Of a stretch of 64,000 nt of DNA, positions 42,782 to 51,023 are shown piece by piece. Location of the stretch: contig NZ_CP107006.1 in the NCBI RefSeq assembly GCF_022867795.2, forward strand, positions 4,898,001 through 4,962,000, written 5' to 3'. The position numbers and the translations under genes were made by a program. This DNA comes from Chitinophaga horti (GTDB lineage Bacteria; Bacteroidota; Bacteroidia; Chitinophagales; Chitinophagaceae). Position 1 is the stretch's first letter. The number at the start of each line of letters is the position of its first letter. Below the pieces are notes generated by a model. The model saw only the letters and a list, made by a program, of their open reading frames with translations. It did not search any database and was not told where the DNA came from.

Positions 42782-43390
42782 ATGAGAAGGATCATTTACC
42801 AGGCCACCGTGTCGCTGGACGGCTTTTTTGAGGGGCCCGGGCACGAGCTGGACTGGCATATTGTGGACGAGCAATTTAACAAGTGTGCGGTACAGTTGCT
42901 GAATAGCGTTGACACGCTCATTTTCGGCCGCGTGACCTACGAGCTGATGGCAGGCTACTGGCCTACCTGGCACTCACAGCACAGCGACGCTACGGTAGCG
43001 CACAAAATGAATAACCTGCAGAAGCTCGTGTTTTCGAACAGCCTGCAAAGCGTGGATTGGAAAAACGCAGTACTCGTGCGTGAGTCTGCGGCGGAGATAT
43101 TACAGCGACTTAAAAGCCTGCCCGGTGGCGACATGGCTATACTTGGCAGCTCCCAACTGGCCGCCAGCCTTCTTTCCCATCACCTGATAGATGAATTTCG
43201 CCTGACCTTATCCCCGGTGGTGCTGGGTAAAGGCAACACTTTGTTCAATGGCCTCCTCGAACAGTACAAGCTCACGCTTACCCGGGCACGTATGTTCCGT
43301 TCTGGCAATGTCTTGCTTACTTACCGGCCGGCTGACAAACCCCACCAGTTAACGCTCAGGTATTCGGCGGCAGCACGCCGGAACGCCTAG
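42782..43390 (+). CDS. dihydrofolate reductase-family (RibD C-terminal) protein
   Basis: The 202-residue protein fits the RibD C-terminal/DHFR-like family: MRRIIYQATVSLDGFFEGPG, NSVDTLIFGRVTYELMAGYW, GGDMAILGSSQLAASLLSH and FRLTLSPVVLGKGNTLFNG. Members bind NADPH, but the substrate in this subgroup is unknown and is usually not dihydrofolate. The start at 42782 is the first ATG consistent with the family. It is divergent from the GlxA-like regulator. Confidence 0.9.
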   Translation: MRRIIYQATVSLDGFFEGPGHELDWHIVDEQFNKCAVQLLNSVDTLIFGRVTYELMAGYWPTWHSQHSDATVAHKMNNLQKLVFSNSLQSVDWKNAVLVRESAAEILQRLKSLPGGDMAILGSSQLAASLLSHHLIDEFRLTLSPVVLGKGNTLFNGLLEQYKLTLTRARMFRSGNVLLTYRPADKPHQLTLRYSAAARRNA

Positions 43391-43749
43391 TTCACCCGAA
43401 CATCCGCCGGGTTATCCCGATCTTCCAGCGTGATGAGCAGGTCCTGCACCATTTGGGCGCCTAAATTTACCAGTTGCTTTCGGGCCCAGGGCTCCAGTTT
43501 ACGCAGTGCACGTTCAACCGCAATACGGTTCTGCATCGTAGCAGCCATCTCCCCATCCCGCACCGCGTCAATGGATATGGTGTAGTGGTGCCTGCGGTCT
43601 TCCCGCTCCAGTACCCGGCGCAACAAACGCAGCTCGGTTAGCAGGGCATGAAAATAATTATCTTGTAACTGAAGGGTGATGGGATCCTTTGCGGCCAGAT
43701 TGGACATGTTGATGCCCACTTTCGTATCTTCGAGGTTATGCATAAGCAC
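43387..43749 (-). CDS. hypothetical protein, 120 aa
   Basis: I do not recognise this protein. It is helical, charged and without a signal peptide, with DPITLQLQDNYFHALLTELR and a following RVLEREDRRHHY stretch suggesting a coiled region, then a mid-basic half ending in ALRKLEPWARKQLVNLGAQM. It converges on the DHFR-like gene, and the two stop codons overlap by 4 bp. The start at 43749 is one of several close ATG options (MLMHNL, MHNL). Confidence 0.6.
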   Translation of the reverse strand: MLMHNLEDTKVGINMSNLAAKDPITLQLQDNYFHALLTELRLLRRVLEREDRRHHYTISIDAVRDGEMAATMQNRIAVERALRKLEPWARKQLVNLGAQMVQDLLITLEDRDNPADVRVN

Positions 43750-43870
43750 TTGATAATAATCTGAGTAGATGGGCTAAATGGAGGCGATGCAATGATAAGA
43801 TAATTTCCGCCAGGATCATTAAAAACGAGGGCAGTTAACAAACGCACAACACAGGAGGCGTTAACGCTAC

Positions 43871-43888
43871 AGTATGCTTTGGCATACT
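43871..43888. promoter_or_regulatory. palindrome upstream of the 39-aa gene
   Basis: AGTATGC and GCATACT form a perfect 7-bp inverted repeat around a TTTG loop. It lies about 31 bp before the ATG at 43920 and could be an operator. Confidence 0.4.
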
Positions 43889-43919
43889 ATTCGTGTCATG
43901 GAATCTAAACGCTAATCTT

Positions 43920-44039
43920 ATGAACAATTTCTGGAGAGCCCTTATTGCAGGTTATGGCGCTAAAAAATTAGGCGGCGGTTGCTTCGGCACCATCATCGTT
44001 TTTGTGATCATATACATGGCGCTTGGCCACTGCAACTGA
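43920..44039 (+). CDS. very small membrane protein, 39 aa
   Basis: A short ORF encodes MNNFWRALIAGYGAKKLGGG followed by a hydrophobic helix (TIIVFVIIYMALGH) and ends CN. The helix near the C-terminus is preceded by a basic, Gly-rich stretch, which fits a small single-span membrane protein. An upstream palindrome (43871-43888) suggests a regulated start. Only its codon pattern and start context support it. Confidence 0.55.
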   Translation: MNNFWRALIAGYGAKKLGGGCFGTIIVFVIIYMALGHCN

Positions 44040-44040
44040 T

Positions 44041-44238
44041 CTACCCTACTTTTTCGAAAGGATAATGCCCCTTGATGTGCCTGTTAAGGAATCGACCCTT
44101 AGAGGTAGCCCTGCGCATGGACTCATAGACCCCGGGCGGCACATCGTGGTAATCGTACACCATTCCCGACACATAAACGACTCTAAGTGTAAGTGATGCG
44201 GGATCATATTTCATGGATGCAATGACTGTAGACGGCAT
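44041..44238 (-). CDS. KTSC-domain protein
   Basis: The 65-residue protein starts MPSTVIASMKYDPASLTLRV with the ATG at 44238, and has VYVSGMVYDYHDVPPGVYES and the family-like ATSKGRFLNRHIKGHYPFE. The KTSC domain is a small fold found in many bacteria, sometimes fused to other domains, with unknown function. Its stop lies just after the stop of the 39-aa gene on the other strand. Confidence 0.85.
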   Translation of the reverse strand: MPSTVIASMKYDPASLTLRVVYVSGMVYDYHDVPPGVYESMRRATSKGRFLNRHIKGHYPFEKVG

Positions 44239-44281
44239 GACCATATATTTTCCGGGATAGGTACCCGAAAAATAATGCCAG

Positions 44282-44587
44282 CTACTTCCTCGGCAATTGC
44301 GACAGCAGTGCAGCAGCAGCGCCGTCTACAGCCGATGCGCCATAACCTGTTACCAGTACGCCACGTTTACCGTCTTTGGTTTCCAGTGCGTACACGGCTG
44401 CTTCGTCGGAAGGGTCGCTGTTGCCCTCATAACGAAATACATCTACGATGGCGATGTCATTGATATCGATTTTGCTGTTGCCGTTCACAATACAGGCGTC
44501 CTCGATGTTAAAATCAATGGTAAAGCCCTGCTGCCGGAGGGCGTTGATAGCATTTACCACGGTATCATAATGTAACGGTTGTTCCAT
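44282..44587 (-). CDS. conserved hypothetical protein, 101 aa
   Basis: The protein (MEQPLHYDTVVNAINALRQQ, then FTIDFNIEDACIVNGNSKID and AIVDVFRYEGNSDPSDEA) is a small alpha/beta protein common in Bacteroidetes. As I remember, relatives are sometimes labelled phosphoribosylpyrophosphate synthetase, but at 101 residues without the PRPP motif it cannot be a full enzyme of that kind. It is cytoplasmic and lies 44 bp upstream of the KTSC-domain gene on the same strand, so they may form one transcript. Confidence 0.7.
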   Translation of the reverse strand: MEQPLHYDTVVNAINALRQQGFTIDFNIEDACIVNGNSKIDINDIAIVDVFRYEGNSDPSDEAAVYALETKDGKRGVLVTGYGASAVDGAAAALLSQLPRK

Positions 44588-44771
44588 AAGACTTCATCTT
44601 TTTATTGCACGAAATTAACGCCGGCAGTGGCATAAATGTTTAAAATCTTTTGGATCAAACCACTATTCTGTTGGTGAAATGCTCACTGCCTGCAACAAAA
44701 AAGGCCGCCTGAACATGCAGTGTTGGCGCCCCTTTTACATTTATAAATCCTGATGAAAGTACTGCTGAAAA

Positions 44772-44817
44772 CAGGTTGCGACGCTGACAAAACGATCGCA
44801 ACCTGGTCCTTTTTTTA
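44772..44817 (+). terminator. Rho-independent terminator with no annotated gene before it
   Basis: CAGGTTGCGA (44772-44781) pairs with TCGCAACCTG (44796-44805), followed by T residues at 44809-44817. No plus-strand gene precedes it, so it may end a small RNA or act as an attenuator of the HxlR gene. Confidence 0.75.
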
Positions 44818-44856
44818 TATGGAGTGGTTATAGTTTAATAGAGATGACTTACATTT

Positions 44857-44895
44857 GTTACTCAAAGTTACTAACGAGAGTAATAAAAAGTAACT
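44857..44895. promoter_or_regulatory. operator-like repeats before the HxlR gene
   Basis: GTTACTC (44857-44863) and GTTACT (44867-44872) face GAGTAAT (44878-44884) and GTAACT (44890-44895), giving two nested dyads about 35 bp before the start codon at 44931. HxlR proteins bind palindromic sites, so auto-regulation is plausible. Confidence 0.5.
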
Positions 44896-44930
44896 ATCAA
44901 CCTAAAAAACTGGTAACCTGCTGGTAACTA

Positions 44931-45281
44931 ATGGCTATGACAAACGACACCTTTAAAATGGATAAATGCCCGATGACCCGTACTATGGCCATCCTGGGCT
45001 CGAAATGGAAACCGGTTATCATTTACACCGTGAACAAAAAACACTTGCGTTTCGGCCAACTGGCTGCGCAAATGCCGCTCATCTCCCGAAAGGTACTTAC
45101 TGACCAGCTGAAAGAGTTAGAAGAAGACGGCATCCTGCTGCGCGAAGCCTATAACGAACTGCCGCCGCGGGTAGAGTATTCGCTTACCGAGAAAGGACTC
45201 GCCCTGCTGCCCATCCTCCAGCAGATGTGTGAATGGAACAGGCAGTTTGAAAAACACGGAGAAGAATGTACGGCACGTTAA
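44931..45281 (+). CDS. HxlR-family transcriptional regulator
   Basis: The 116-residue protein shows the HxlR winged helix: CPMTRTMAILGSKWKPVIIY, then LRFGQLAAQMPLISRKVLTD and QLKELEEDGILLREAYNELP with PRVEYSLTEKGLALLPIL. A single Cys near the N-terminus (MDKCPM) is at the position used for redox sensing in some family members. It starts at 44931 or the next ATG (44937). The stop overlaps the stop of the convergent kinase-like gene by 4 bp. Operator-like repeats lie before it. Confidence 0.93.
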   Translation: MAMTNDTFKMDKCPMTRTMAILGSKWKPVIIYTVNKKHLRFGQLAAQMPLISRKVLTDQLKELEEDGILLREAYNELPPRVEYSLTEKGLALLPILQQMCEWNRQFEKHGEECTAR

Positions 45282-46006
45282 GGCTTATACGGGATCTTCA
45301 CCAGTATTTCGATCGACCGCTCCTGCGCTGCGGTAATATCGAACGTACCGCCATGCAAACGGGCTACATAAGCCATCAGGTAACTAATGCCTTGCTCAGG
45401 CGATGAACTGGCCAGGGAAAACTTCTCCTGGTCGCCGGTTTTAATAGAAGAAGAAACGAAGTGATTGACGGATGCGGCGGTATACTCGCCTTTTATCTCG
45501 AAATAAGTATCCTCAAAATTGAATGTGAGTACCGGCTCCTGCCCGGACGCCGCATTTTTTTCCATGCGGAAAAGAATGTTTAACACCAGCTGTTTCAACA
45601 ATGCTTCGTCCACCAGCATATCGGCCGGTTCGCGGTTTACATTAAACACAACATCTACGTTAAACAGCGCCTGGTAACGCTCATCGAGGAAAAGACCTTT
45701 CAGCAGGCGAACAATGCCTCCTGGTACCTTTCTCGGGTTCAGCGAATTATTGAGGATGTGCTGAATGATCTTTACGTTTTGCAACTGGTACTCCAGTTCC
45801 ACCACCTGCATTTTGATAGCACCGGCCTGCCGGTTAATCTTCTCTGAAGCTGGCAAACGTTCCTTACCGGTATTGTCCGCATACAACTCGATCAGTTCAA
45901 CGCTGGACAAAATACTACTCAGTATAGACCTTAATTCGTGGAATACATCTTCAATAAGTCGTTTGTTATTATCAGGAAGATGAAGCCCCCCCATGGTAGA
46001 TTTCAT
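45278..46006 (-). CDS. degenerate histidine-kinase-like protein
   Basis: The 242-residue protein has a HisKA-like first half with an H-box (DVFHELRSILSSILSSVELI) and a second half reminiscent of a HATPase domain. The N-box region LKQLVLNILFRMEKNA has the first Asn but not the second, and the DxGxG box is missing (FEIKGEYTAA). The final LMAYVARLHGGTFDITAA has the usual end. No transmembrane or input domain is present. It may be a pseudokinase that binds a partner, for example an EPS regulator. It lies downstream of the exopolysaccharide operon, about 170 bp beyond the CapC-type gene. Confidence 0.7.
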   Translation of the reverse strand: MKSTMGGLHLPDNNKRLIEDVFHELRSILSSILSSVELIELYADNTGKERLPASEKINRQAGAIKMQVVELEYQLQNVKIIQHILNNSLNPRKVPGGIVRLLKGLFLDERYQALFNVDVVFNVNREPADMLVDEALLKQLVLNILFRMEKNAASGQEPVLTFNFEDTYFEIKGEYTAASVNHFVSSSIKTGDQEKFSLASSSPEQGISYLMAYVARLHGGTFDITAAQERSIEILVKIPYKP

Positions 46007-46175
46007 TTATATGCCCCTTGTTTCTGTTAAACAAAATATGGTTAGGTCCCCGCCGTGCGGGATAGAATGCGCTTTAACACTAATCTAATCAAAATTGCGC
46101 ATTTTATTTTTGACGTTCCTTACTCAAAACAGTATAATTCTAACCTAATTTGGGGGGATATCTACTTTTTGTTAC

Positions 46176-46874
46176 TTATAACAGGTGGTTCTTCAGTCCA
46201 CTGGCAGCCAACAGCGCCGACACAGCGGCATCCCGCGGAGAAGATAATACATCCACATGCCGCTGGTGATGAATATCAGTACCAACAAAAGTTACCAGCT
46301 TTTCCTCCAGCAATTGCGTAGCTACTTTCTGAATCGATCTGCCATAGTGGCCTTTCAGCGACAACAGGTTTACCTGCAGGTGAATGCCTGTCTCATGTAA
46401 TTCGCGGTATACATCGAAGTCGTCATGCAGGTACCGGAAACGCTCCGGATGGGCCAGTATGGGCTCGTAGCCGGCCATCTTCAGGTTGAAAAATATCTCG
46501 CGGTAGTTGAATGGCATCGATACGAACGAGAATTCGGTCAGCAGGTATTTATTACTGATCTTCAACAGCGGTTCCCCGTCTGCCAGCAAGCCTTCGAAGT
46601 AATCGTCCAGCATGTATTCTGCAGCAGCTTCGAGTTCCACCTTTATACCCTCCTGCTCCAGCCGTGCGCGCAGTTTATCGAGCGCGGGCAGAATAGTATC
46701 TGCGTGATTATGATACAGGCCGGATATGATATGTGGGGTAGTAACGATTTTCGTATAGCCGGCATCGCTAAGCTGGCGAACGAGCGCCACGGCTTCGTCC
46801 AGGGTTTGCACCCCATCGTCCAGACCAGCCAGCAGATGAGAGTGCATATCGGTTTTAATCAGATCAGAAAGCAT
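46176..46874 (-). CDS. CapC/CpsB-type PHP tyrosine phosphatase
   Basis: The 232-residue protein is a PHP-fold phosphatase of the YwqE/CpsB type that removes phosphate from the tyrosine-rich tail of Wzc-like kinases. The family metal-binding motifs are visible: DMHSHLLAGLDDGVQT near the N-terminus, KIVTTPHIISGLYHN, EAAAEYMLDDYFEGLL, YEPILAHPERFRYLHD and a final TFVGTDIHHQRHV. It is the last gene of the leftward exopolysaccharide operon and overlaps the WcaJ-like gene by 11 bp. It is the expected partner of the tyrosine kinase at 61359-63707. Confidence 0.93.
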   Translation of the reverse strand: MLSDLIKTDMHSHLLAGLDDGVQTLDEAVALVRQLSDAGYTKIVTTPHIISGLYHNHADTILPALDKLRARLEQEGIKVELEAAAEYMLDDYFEGLLADGEPLLKISNKYLLTEFSFVSMPFNYREIFFNLKMAGYEPILAHPERFRYLHDDFDVYRELHETGIHLQVNLLSLKGHYGRSIQKVATQLLEEKLVTFVGTDIHHQRHVDVLSSPRDAAVSALLAASGLKNHLL

Positions 46875-48249
46875 TTTTTTCGCCTTTAATAGTGTTGGCC
46901 ACAGTGAGGAAAATAATTTTCAGGTCGAGATACACTGACCAGTTTTCCATGTACCAGATGTCATATTCTACGCGCCTGCGTAATTGTAAATTGTCGGTAA
47001 TTTCCCCACGGTAGCCGTTTACCTGCGCCCAGCCGGTGATGCCAGGTTTCAGGAAGTGACGCACCATGTATTGTTGTATAATGGCAGAATATTCTTCGGT
47101 ATGCCTTAACATGTGCGGGCGTGGACCAACGATAGACATATCACCCAGCAACACATTGATAAACTGCGGCATTTCATCGAGGTTCGTTTTACGCAGGATC
47201 CGGCCGATCTTCGTAAACCGGCTGTCATTGCGGGTCGCCTGTTTACTGTTTGCCTCGTTGTTTACCCGCATGCTTCGCAGTTTCAGGCATTTAAATTCCC
47301 GGTTGTTACGACCTGTACGGTTCTGCATGAAAAACACCGGTCCGCGGGACTCCAGCTTGATCAGCAACGCCAGGATCGGGATCAGCCAGCTGAGGATGAA
47401 GATGCATACGAACGAACTGAATACAATATCGAATAAACGCTTGCGAATACGGTTGGCGATGTCGTCCAGCGGCTCGGAGCGGAGCGATATAATCGGGATG
47501 TTGTTATAATAATCCACGTAAATCTGCCGGTTCACAAACATCTTAAAGTCAGGAACAAAACGGAAGTGGATAAAATGCTGCTCCGCTTCATATGCCAGCT
47601 GATACAAGTATGGAAACTGCTCGGGCGACAAAGTGGAATAGATCTCGCGGATGTTATTGTCCTTTGCGTAAGGCACACAGTCTTCCAAACCGCCTATCAC
47701 TGGGTAATAAGAAAGTTCCTGTACGTTTCCTTCTTCCTCAAAATACCCCTCGAACTTGATATTACTTTTACCCTCAATCAGGTTATTGGCGAGACGTTTC
47801 GACATTTCATTGTACCCGAGTATCACCATCTTCTTCTCGACCCCTTTCCTGTTAATGATGTGATTCGTTACAAAAAAGAAGAGCAAACGATCTACAACAA
47901 CCGCTACCATAAACAGTCCCAGGTACATCATCACAAAAAACCGGGAGTAGAGGTAGTGGGAGATAAAGATGAAGAACATGAGTACCATGAAGTACAGCAC
48001 CAGGGCCTTCAGCGTTTTGCGCGCCATTTTTTCATACGAAAGCTGGGCATTAGTGGTGTATACACCTGTAGTAAACAAAGCAATGATCCAACCCGCATTC
48101 GATACGAGCAGGAAAGCTTCAGCACCTTCGTGCAAAGCGAGGTCGTATTGGCGCAGCCCGAAGCCAGCCATAAAAAAGATGGCATTCAGCCAAATGAAAT
48201 CCAGCACAATGATCTGGATAATGGAGATTTTGAGATAACGGTCCAACAT
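46864..48249 (-). CDS. wcaJ: undecaprenyl-phosphate sugar phosphotransferase (WcaJ-like)
   Basis: This is the initiating transferase of the polysaccharide, which moves a sugar-1-phosphate (probably glucose-1-phosphate) from a UDP-sugar to undecaprenyl phosphate. It has 461 residues with about five N-terminal helices, a Rossmann-like middle (KKMVILGYNEMSKRLANNL), and the conserved C-terminal catalytic part starting IRKRLFDIVFSSFVCIFILS. The catalytic part also contains KLRSMRVNNEA, RKTNLDEMPQFINVLLGDMS, SIVGPRPHM and LKPGITGWAQVNGYRGEITD. It lies 5 bp after the WcaI-like gene and just before the CapC phosphatase. Confidence 0.93.
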   Translation of the reverse strand: MLDRYLKISIIQIIVLDFIWLNAIFFMAGFGLRQYDLALHEGAEAFLLVSNAGWIIALFTTGVYTTNAQLSYEKMARKTLKALVLYFMVLMFFIFISHYLYSRFFVMMYLGLFMVAVVVDRLLFFFVTNHIINRKGVEKKMVILGYNEMSKRLANNLIEGKSNIKFEGYFEEEGNVQELSYYPVIGGLEDCVPYAKDNNIREIYSTLSPEQFPYLYQLAYEAEQHFIHFRFVPDFKMFVNRQIYVDYYNNIPIISLRSEPLDDIANRIRKRLFDIVFSSFVCIFILSWLIPILALLIKLESRGPVFFMQNRTGRNNREFKCLKLRSMRVNNEANSKQATRNDSRFTKIGRILRKTNLDEMPQFINVLLGDMSIVGPRPHMLRHTEEYSAIIQQYMVRHFLKPGITGWAQVNGYRGEITDNLQLRRRVEYDIWYMENWSVYLDLKIIFLTVANTIKGEKNAF

Positions 48250-48253
48250 ATAC

Positions 48254-49504
48254 TTATTGTTGACAATTCACAACTGTTTCTTCGTATCGCGCCATTACAC
48301 GGCGGATAGAAAGATGTTCCTCTGCGTACGCTCTTGCATTTTGCCTGATCTGCTCATGGCTTTCCCGCAGGGCGCGGCGTACACCTTCTGTAAGCGCCTG
48401 CGGGTTTTCGGCATCTACCAGCAGACCCATATCGTATTTCTTTACGAGGGTATGCAGGCCAGAGCCTTCGTTGGCGGTGATGAGGGACAGGCCGCCCACC
48501 GCCAGTATTGTCGTCAGTTTAGAAGGCATTACCAGGTCGCTGGCATTTGCCTTTTGTATCACCAGGTGCAGATCGGCCATGTTAAGAAACTGGTTAAACG
48601 TTTCAAATGGCTGAAGGGGGAAGAACAATACGTTAGTCAATCCTCTCTGCTGCACCATTTGCTGTAACTTCTCCTTGTAGGGTCCGGAACCGCACAGTAC
48701 AAACTTTACTTCCTTTAATACAGCTGCCGTTTCCAGTATGCTTTCGAGCCCTTGCTTTTCGCCCATGGCGCCGGAATACAACACCACCTTATCCTCTGGC
48801 TGAAAACCGTATGCCCGTTTCAGTTCGCCTCTCTCTTCGATGGGATGGAACAGGTCGATGTCGGCCCAGTTAGGGAAGTACACCACGTCTTTATTCACCT
48901 TTTCAGCGATGCGGCTGATCATGCCATCGGAAATACTGCTCACATAATCTGCCTGCTTCAGGATGTATTTTTCTACACCCAGCAGGGTATTGATCATCTT
49001 TTTCGACTTGATCATATTCAGATCGCGGGCGGCCTCGATCTGCAAATCCTGGATGTGGTAGTGGAAGCGTGCGCGGCGCAGCTTCTTGTAAAGCACGCCC
49101 AGCAAACCCAGGTGGAAGGCGGGCACCACGGAAATTACCACATCGTATTTTTTACCCGGCAGCAACTGCATCAACTTAAAAAAAGCGGATACCGCAAAGG
49201 AAAAATCGAGCATCATACGCTTTTTGCCTGACGGTTGCCCGGGTACGTATTGCGGACAGCGATACACCTTAAGTCTGCCACCGTTACCTGAATCGTCCAC
49301 ATTTACCAGCTCTTTTTTGTACCAGGACTTACCACGATCATATGGCTCCTGCACCTTCCATTGCGGGTAGTACGGGTAGGAGGTGATTACTGTACAGTCA
49401 TAGCCGCTGCGGGCCAGCCAGGTCATCATCTCCCCATTATATTTACCGATGCCCGTAGGCTCGGGTGAAAAGTTGCCTCCAATGAGCAATAGTCTCTTTT
49501 TCAT
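48254..49504 (-). CDS. WcaI-like glycosyltransferase
   Basis: The 416-residue protein has the GT-B layout of the WcaI type: MKKRLLLIGGNFSPEPTGIG with KYNGEMMTWL, then the donor-binding half with AYGFQPEDKVVLYSGAMGEK and a final part with VMPSKLTTILAVGGLSL and TANEGSGLHTLVKKYD. It adds a sugar, in the related system fucose, to the growing lipid-linked unit. Acceptor and donor are not determined here. It follows the WcaF-like gene by 10 bp. Confidence 0.9.
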   Translation of the reverse strand: MKKRLLLIGGNFSPEPTGIGKYNGEMMTWLARSGYDCTVITSYPYYPQWKVQEPYDRGKSWYKKELVNVDDSGNGGRLKVYRCPQYVPGQPSGKKRMMLDFSFAVSAFFKLMQLLPGKKYDVVISVVPAFHLGLLGVLYKKLRRARFHYHIQDLQIEAARDLNMIKSKKMINTLLGVEKYILKQADYVSSISDGMISRIAEKVNKDVVYFPNWADIDLFHPIEERGELKRAYGFQPEDKVVLYSGAMGEKQGLESILETAAVLKEVKFVLCGSGPYKEKLQQMVQQRGLTNVLFFPLQPFETFNQFLNMADLHLVIQKANASDLVMPSKLTTILAVGGLSLITANEGSGLHTLVKKYDMGLLVDAENPQALTEGVRRALRESHEQIRQNARAYAEEHLSIRRVMARYEETVVNCQQ

Positions 49505-49514
49505 CTGCTTCGTT

Positions 49515-50114
49515 TTAGCCTTTCATCGTACGTGTTCTTACAAAGGCTGCGGGGTTACCCGCGTAAATGCTCCATGGTTCTAAATCCTTGCTGGCAATAG
49601 ATCCTACGGTGAGTATCGCATGTGAGCGAACCGTAACACCCGGGCACACCACCGATTTAGCTCCCACCCAGGCGCCGTCTTCCAGCGTAATTTTACCAAG
49701 GCGGTAAGGAAAGTCGAACTTCGTGTAGTCGTGGTTGCCTGTAAGCAACAATGCCTCCTGCGAAATGCATACGTTGTCGCCGATATACACATCTTCCAGG
49801 TTATCGATCCACACCGACTCGCCGATCCAGCAGTGTTTACCAATGACGAGCCGCCATGGGTTTTTAATACGGACTTTCGTTTTGATCACCAGGCCTTCGC
49901 CCACCTTAGCCCCGAAGAGCTTTAGCAGGAAGGATTTGAACTTGTAAGGCCATGGCAATGCGCTATTAAAAATGCCGTAGTTGATAAAATACCAGGCCAA
50001 CACCTTCCATTTGGGGCCAGCTTTATAGGTCCCCGTATTGAAGGCGGAAAGATCTGTCGCAGCCGGGGTTGCCGGGCGCGCTATTTTATCGTATGTGGCA
50101 GTAGCTGTTTGCAT
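49515..50114 (-). CDS. WcaF-like hexapeptide acetyltransferase
   Basis: The 199-residue protein shows left-handed beta-helix hexapeptide repeats: GLVIKTKVRIKNPWRLVIGK, then HCWIGESVWIDNLEDVYIGD and NVCISQEALLLTGNHDYTKF, followed by DGAWVGAKSVVCPGVTVRSH. Enzymes of this type add acetyl groups from acetyl-CoA to sugars of colanic-acid-like polymers. It is cytoplasmic and lies between the WcaI-like gene and a GT2 gene. Confidence 0.9.
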   Translation of the reverse strand: MQTATATYDKIARPATPAATDLSAFNTGTYKAGPKWKVLAWYFINYGIFNSALPWPYKFKSFLLKLFGAKVGEGLVIKTKVRIKNPWRLVIGKHCWIGESVWIDNLEDVYIGDNVCISQEALLLTGNHDYTKFDFPYRLGKITLEDGAWVGAKSVVCPGVTVRSHAILTVGSIASKDLEPWSIYAGNPAAFVRTRTMKG

Positions 50115-50123
50115 ATTTATCTC

Positions 50124-51023
50124 TTATAAAGCAATATTGTAATCCTGCTTCAGCAGTTCGACTACCTTTTCGCGACGTTTATCACCTGCCAGTTTCACTT
50201 CAAATTCTTTCACGTTCACGTCAACGAGCAAACGGTACCAATAGCCCTGCATAAAGTGGAACACAAAGCCGTGGTAGCCATCCAGGAAGCCGAATCGTAG
50301 TACGTAACGGTACATAAAGTACAGAAATGCGCGACCGCCCGGAGGGATAGTTGCGTACACCTTTTCCTTCAGAAAACGTTTCCGTTTTGCCTGCGAAGTT
50401 TCGCTCTGCAGCAGGCGCGAATCGTTTTCAATAAAGCGGTATTTCACGTTTAACAAGTCCACCATCTCGCGGATGGCGTAGTTGTTATGTTTGTTCACCC
50501 ACCAGTGGATGGAGTTAAGGTTATAATCTACCAGGTGCTCGCGGAACATCATGGTATCACCGTCGGACAATACGATATGCTCATCCATCCAGCGCTGCTC
50601 TATAGCACCTTTACCATTGCGCCAGATGCGCAGCAGCGTGTGCGGATAAAAGCCGCCGTAACGAATCCACTTACCTTTGAACAGCACCTTACGGCGGATG
50701 TAAATGCCGGTGATATTGTCCGGTATGGTCGCTTCGTTAATTTCCCTGATCAGTTCCGGCTCCAGGTATTCGTCTGCATCCATGCGCATTACCCACGGTG
50801 CCGTGATACCACAATTATCCAACCCCCACTGGAACTGTTTTGCGTAGCTCACCCAGGGATTGTGAAACACTTTGGCACCGAACCGCTGCGCGATCTCCAG
50901 GGTATCGTCTTTGGAACCGGCATCCACGATGTAGATCTCGTCAGTGATCAGGCGCAGACTTTCCAGGCAGCGACCGATGTGCTTCGATTCATTAAGCGTA
51001 AGAATGATTACTGCCGGTTTCAT
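50124..51023 (-). CDS. glycosyltransferase family 2
   Basis: The 299-residue GT-A enzyme starts MKPAVIILTLNESKHIGRCL, with the DAGSKDDTLEIAQRFGAKVF strand and the metal-binding RMDADEYLEP motif (DxD-like). A hydrophobic C-terminal segment (AFLYFMYRYVLRFGFLDG) may associate it with the membrane. The sugar added is unknown. The stop of the next upstream gene overlaps its start by 4 bp, showing tight coupling in the operon. Confidence 0.92.
   Translation of the reverse strand: MKPAVIILTLNESKHIGRCLESLRLITDEIYIVDAGSKDDTLEIAQRFGAKVFHNPWVSYAKQFQWGLDNCGITAPWVMRMDADEYLEPELIREINEATIPDNITGIYIRRKVLFKGKWIRYGGFYPHTLLRIWRNGKGAIEQRWMDEHIVLSDGDTMMFREHLVDYNLNSIHWWVNKHNNYAIREMVDLLNVKYRFIENDSRLLQSETSQAKRKRFLKEKVYATIPPGGRAFLYFMYRYVLRFGFLDGYHGFVFHFMQGYWYRLLVDVNVKEFEVKLAGDKRREKVVELLKQDYNIAL

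Larger units (their letters stand above)
44588..44930. other. 343-bp intergenic region with hairpin and operator-like repeats
   Basis: The region lies between the divergent 101-aa gene and the HxlR gene. It holds a strong hairpin plus T-run on the plus strand (44772-44817) that ends no annotated gene, and a cluster of GTTACT/AGTAAC dyads at 44857-44895. A 26-codon ORF starting at the ATG at 44753 overlaps the hairpin and has no support. Confidence 0.5.

Noticed and set aside
44753..44833. 26-codon ORF over the hairpin at 44772-44817
   Set aside because: The hairpin and T-run explain the sequence better than a coding role; no start context or conservation can be shown.
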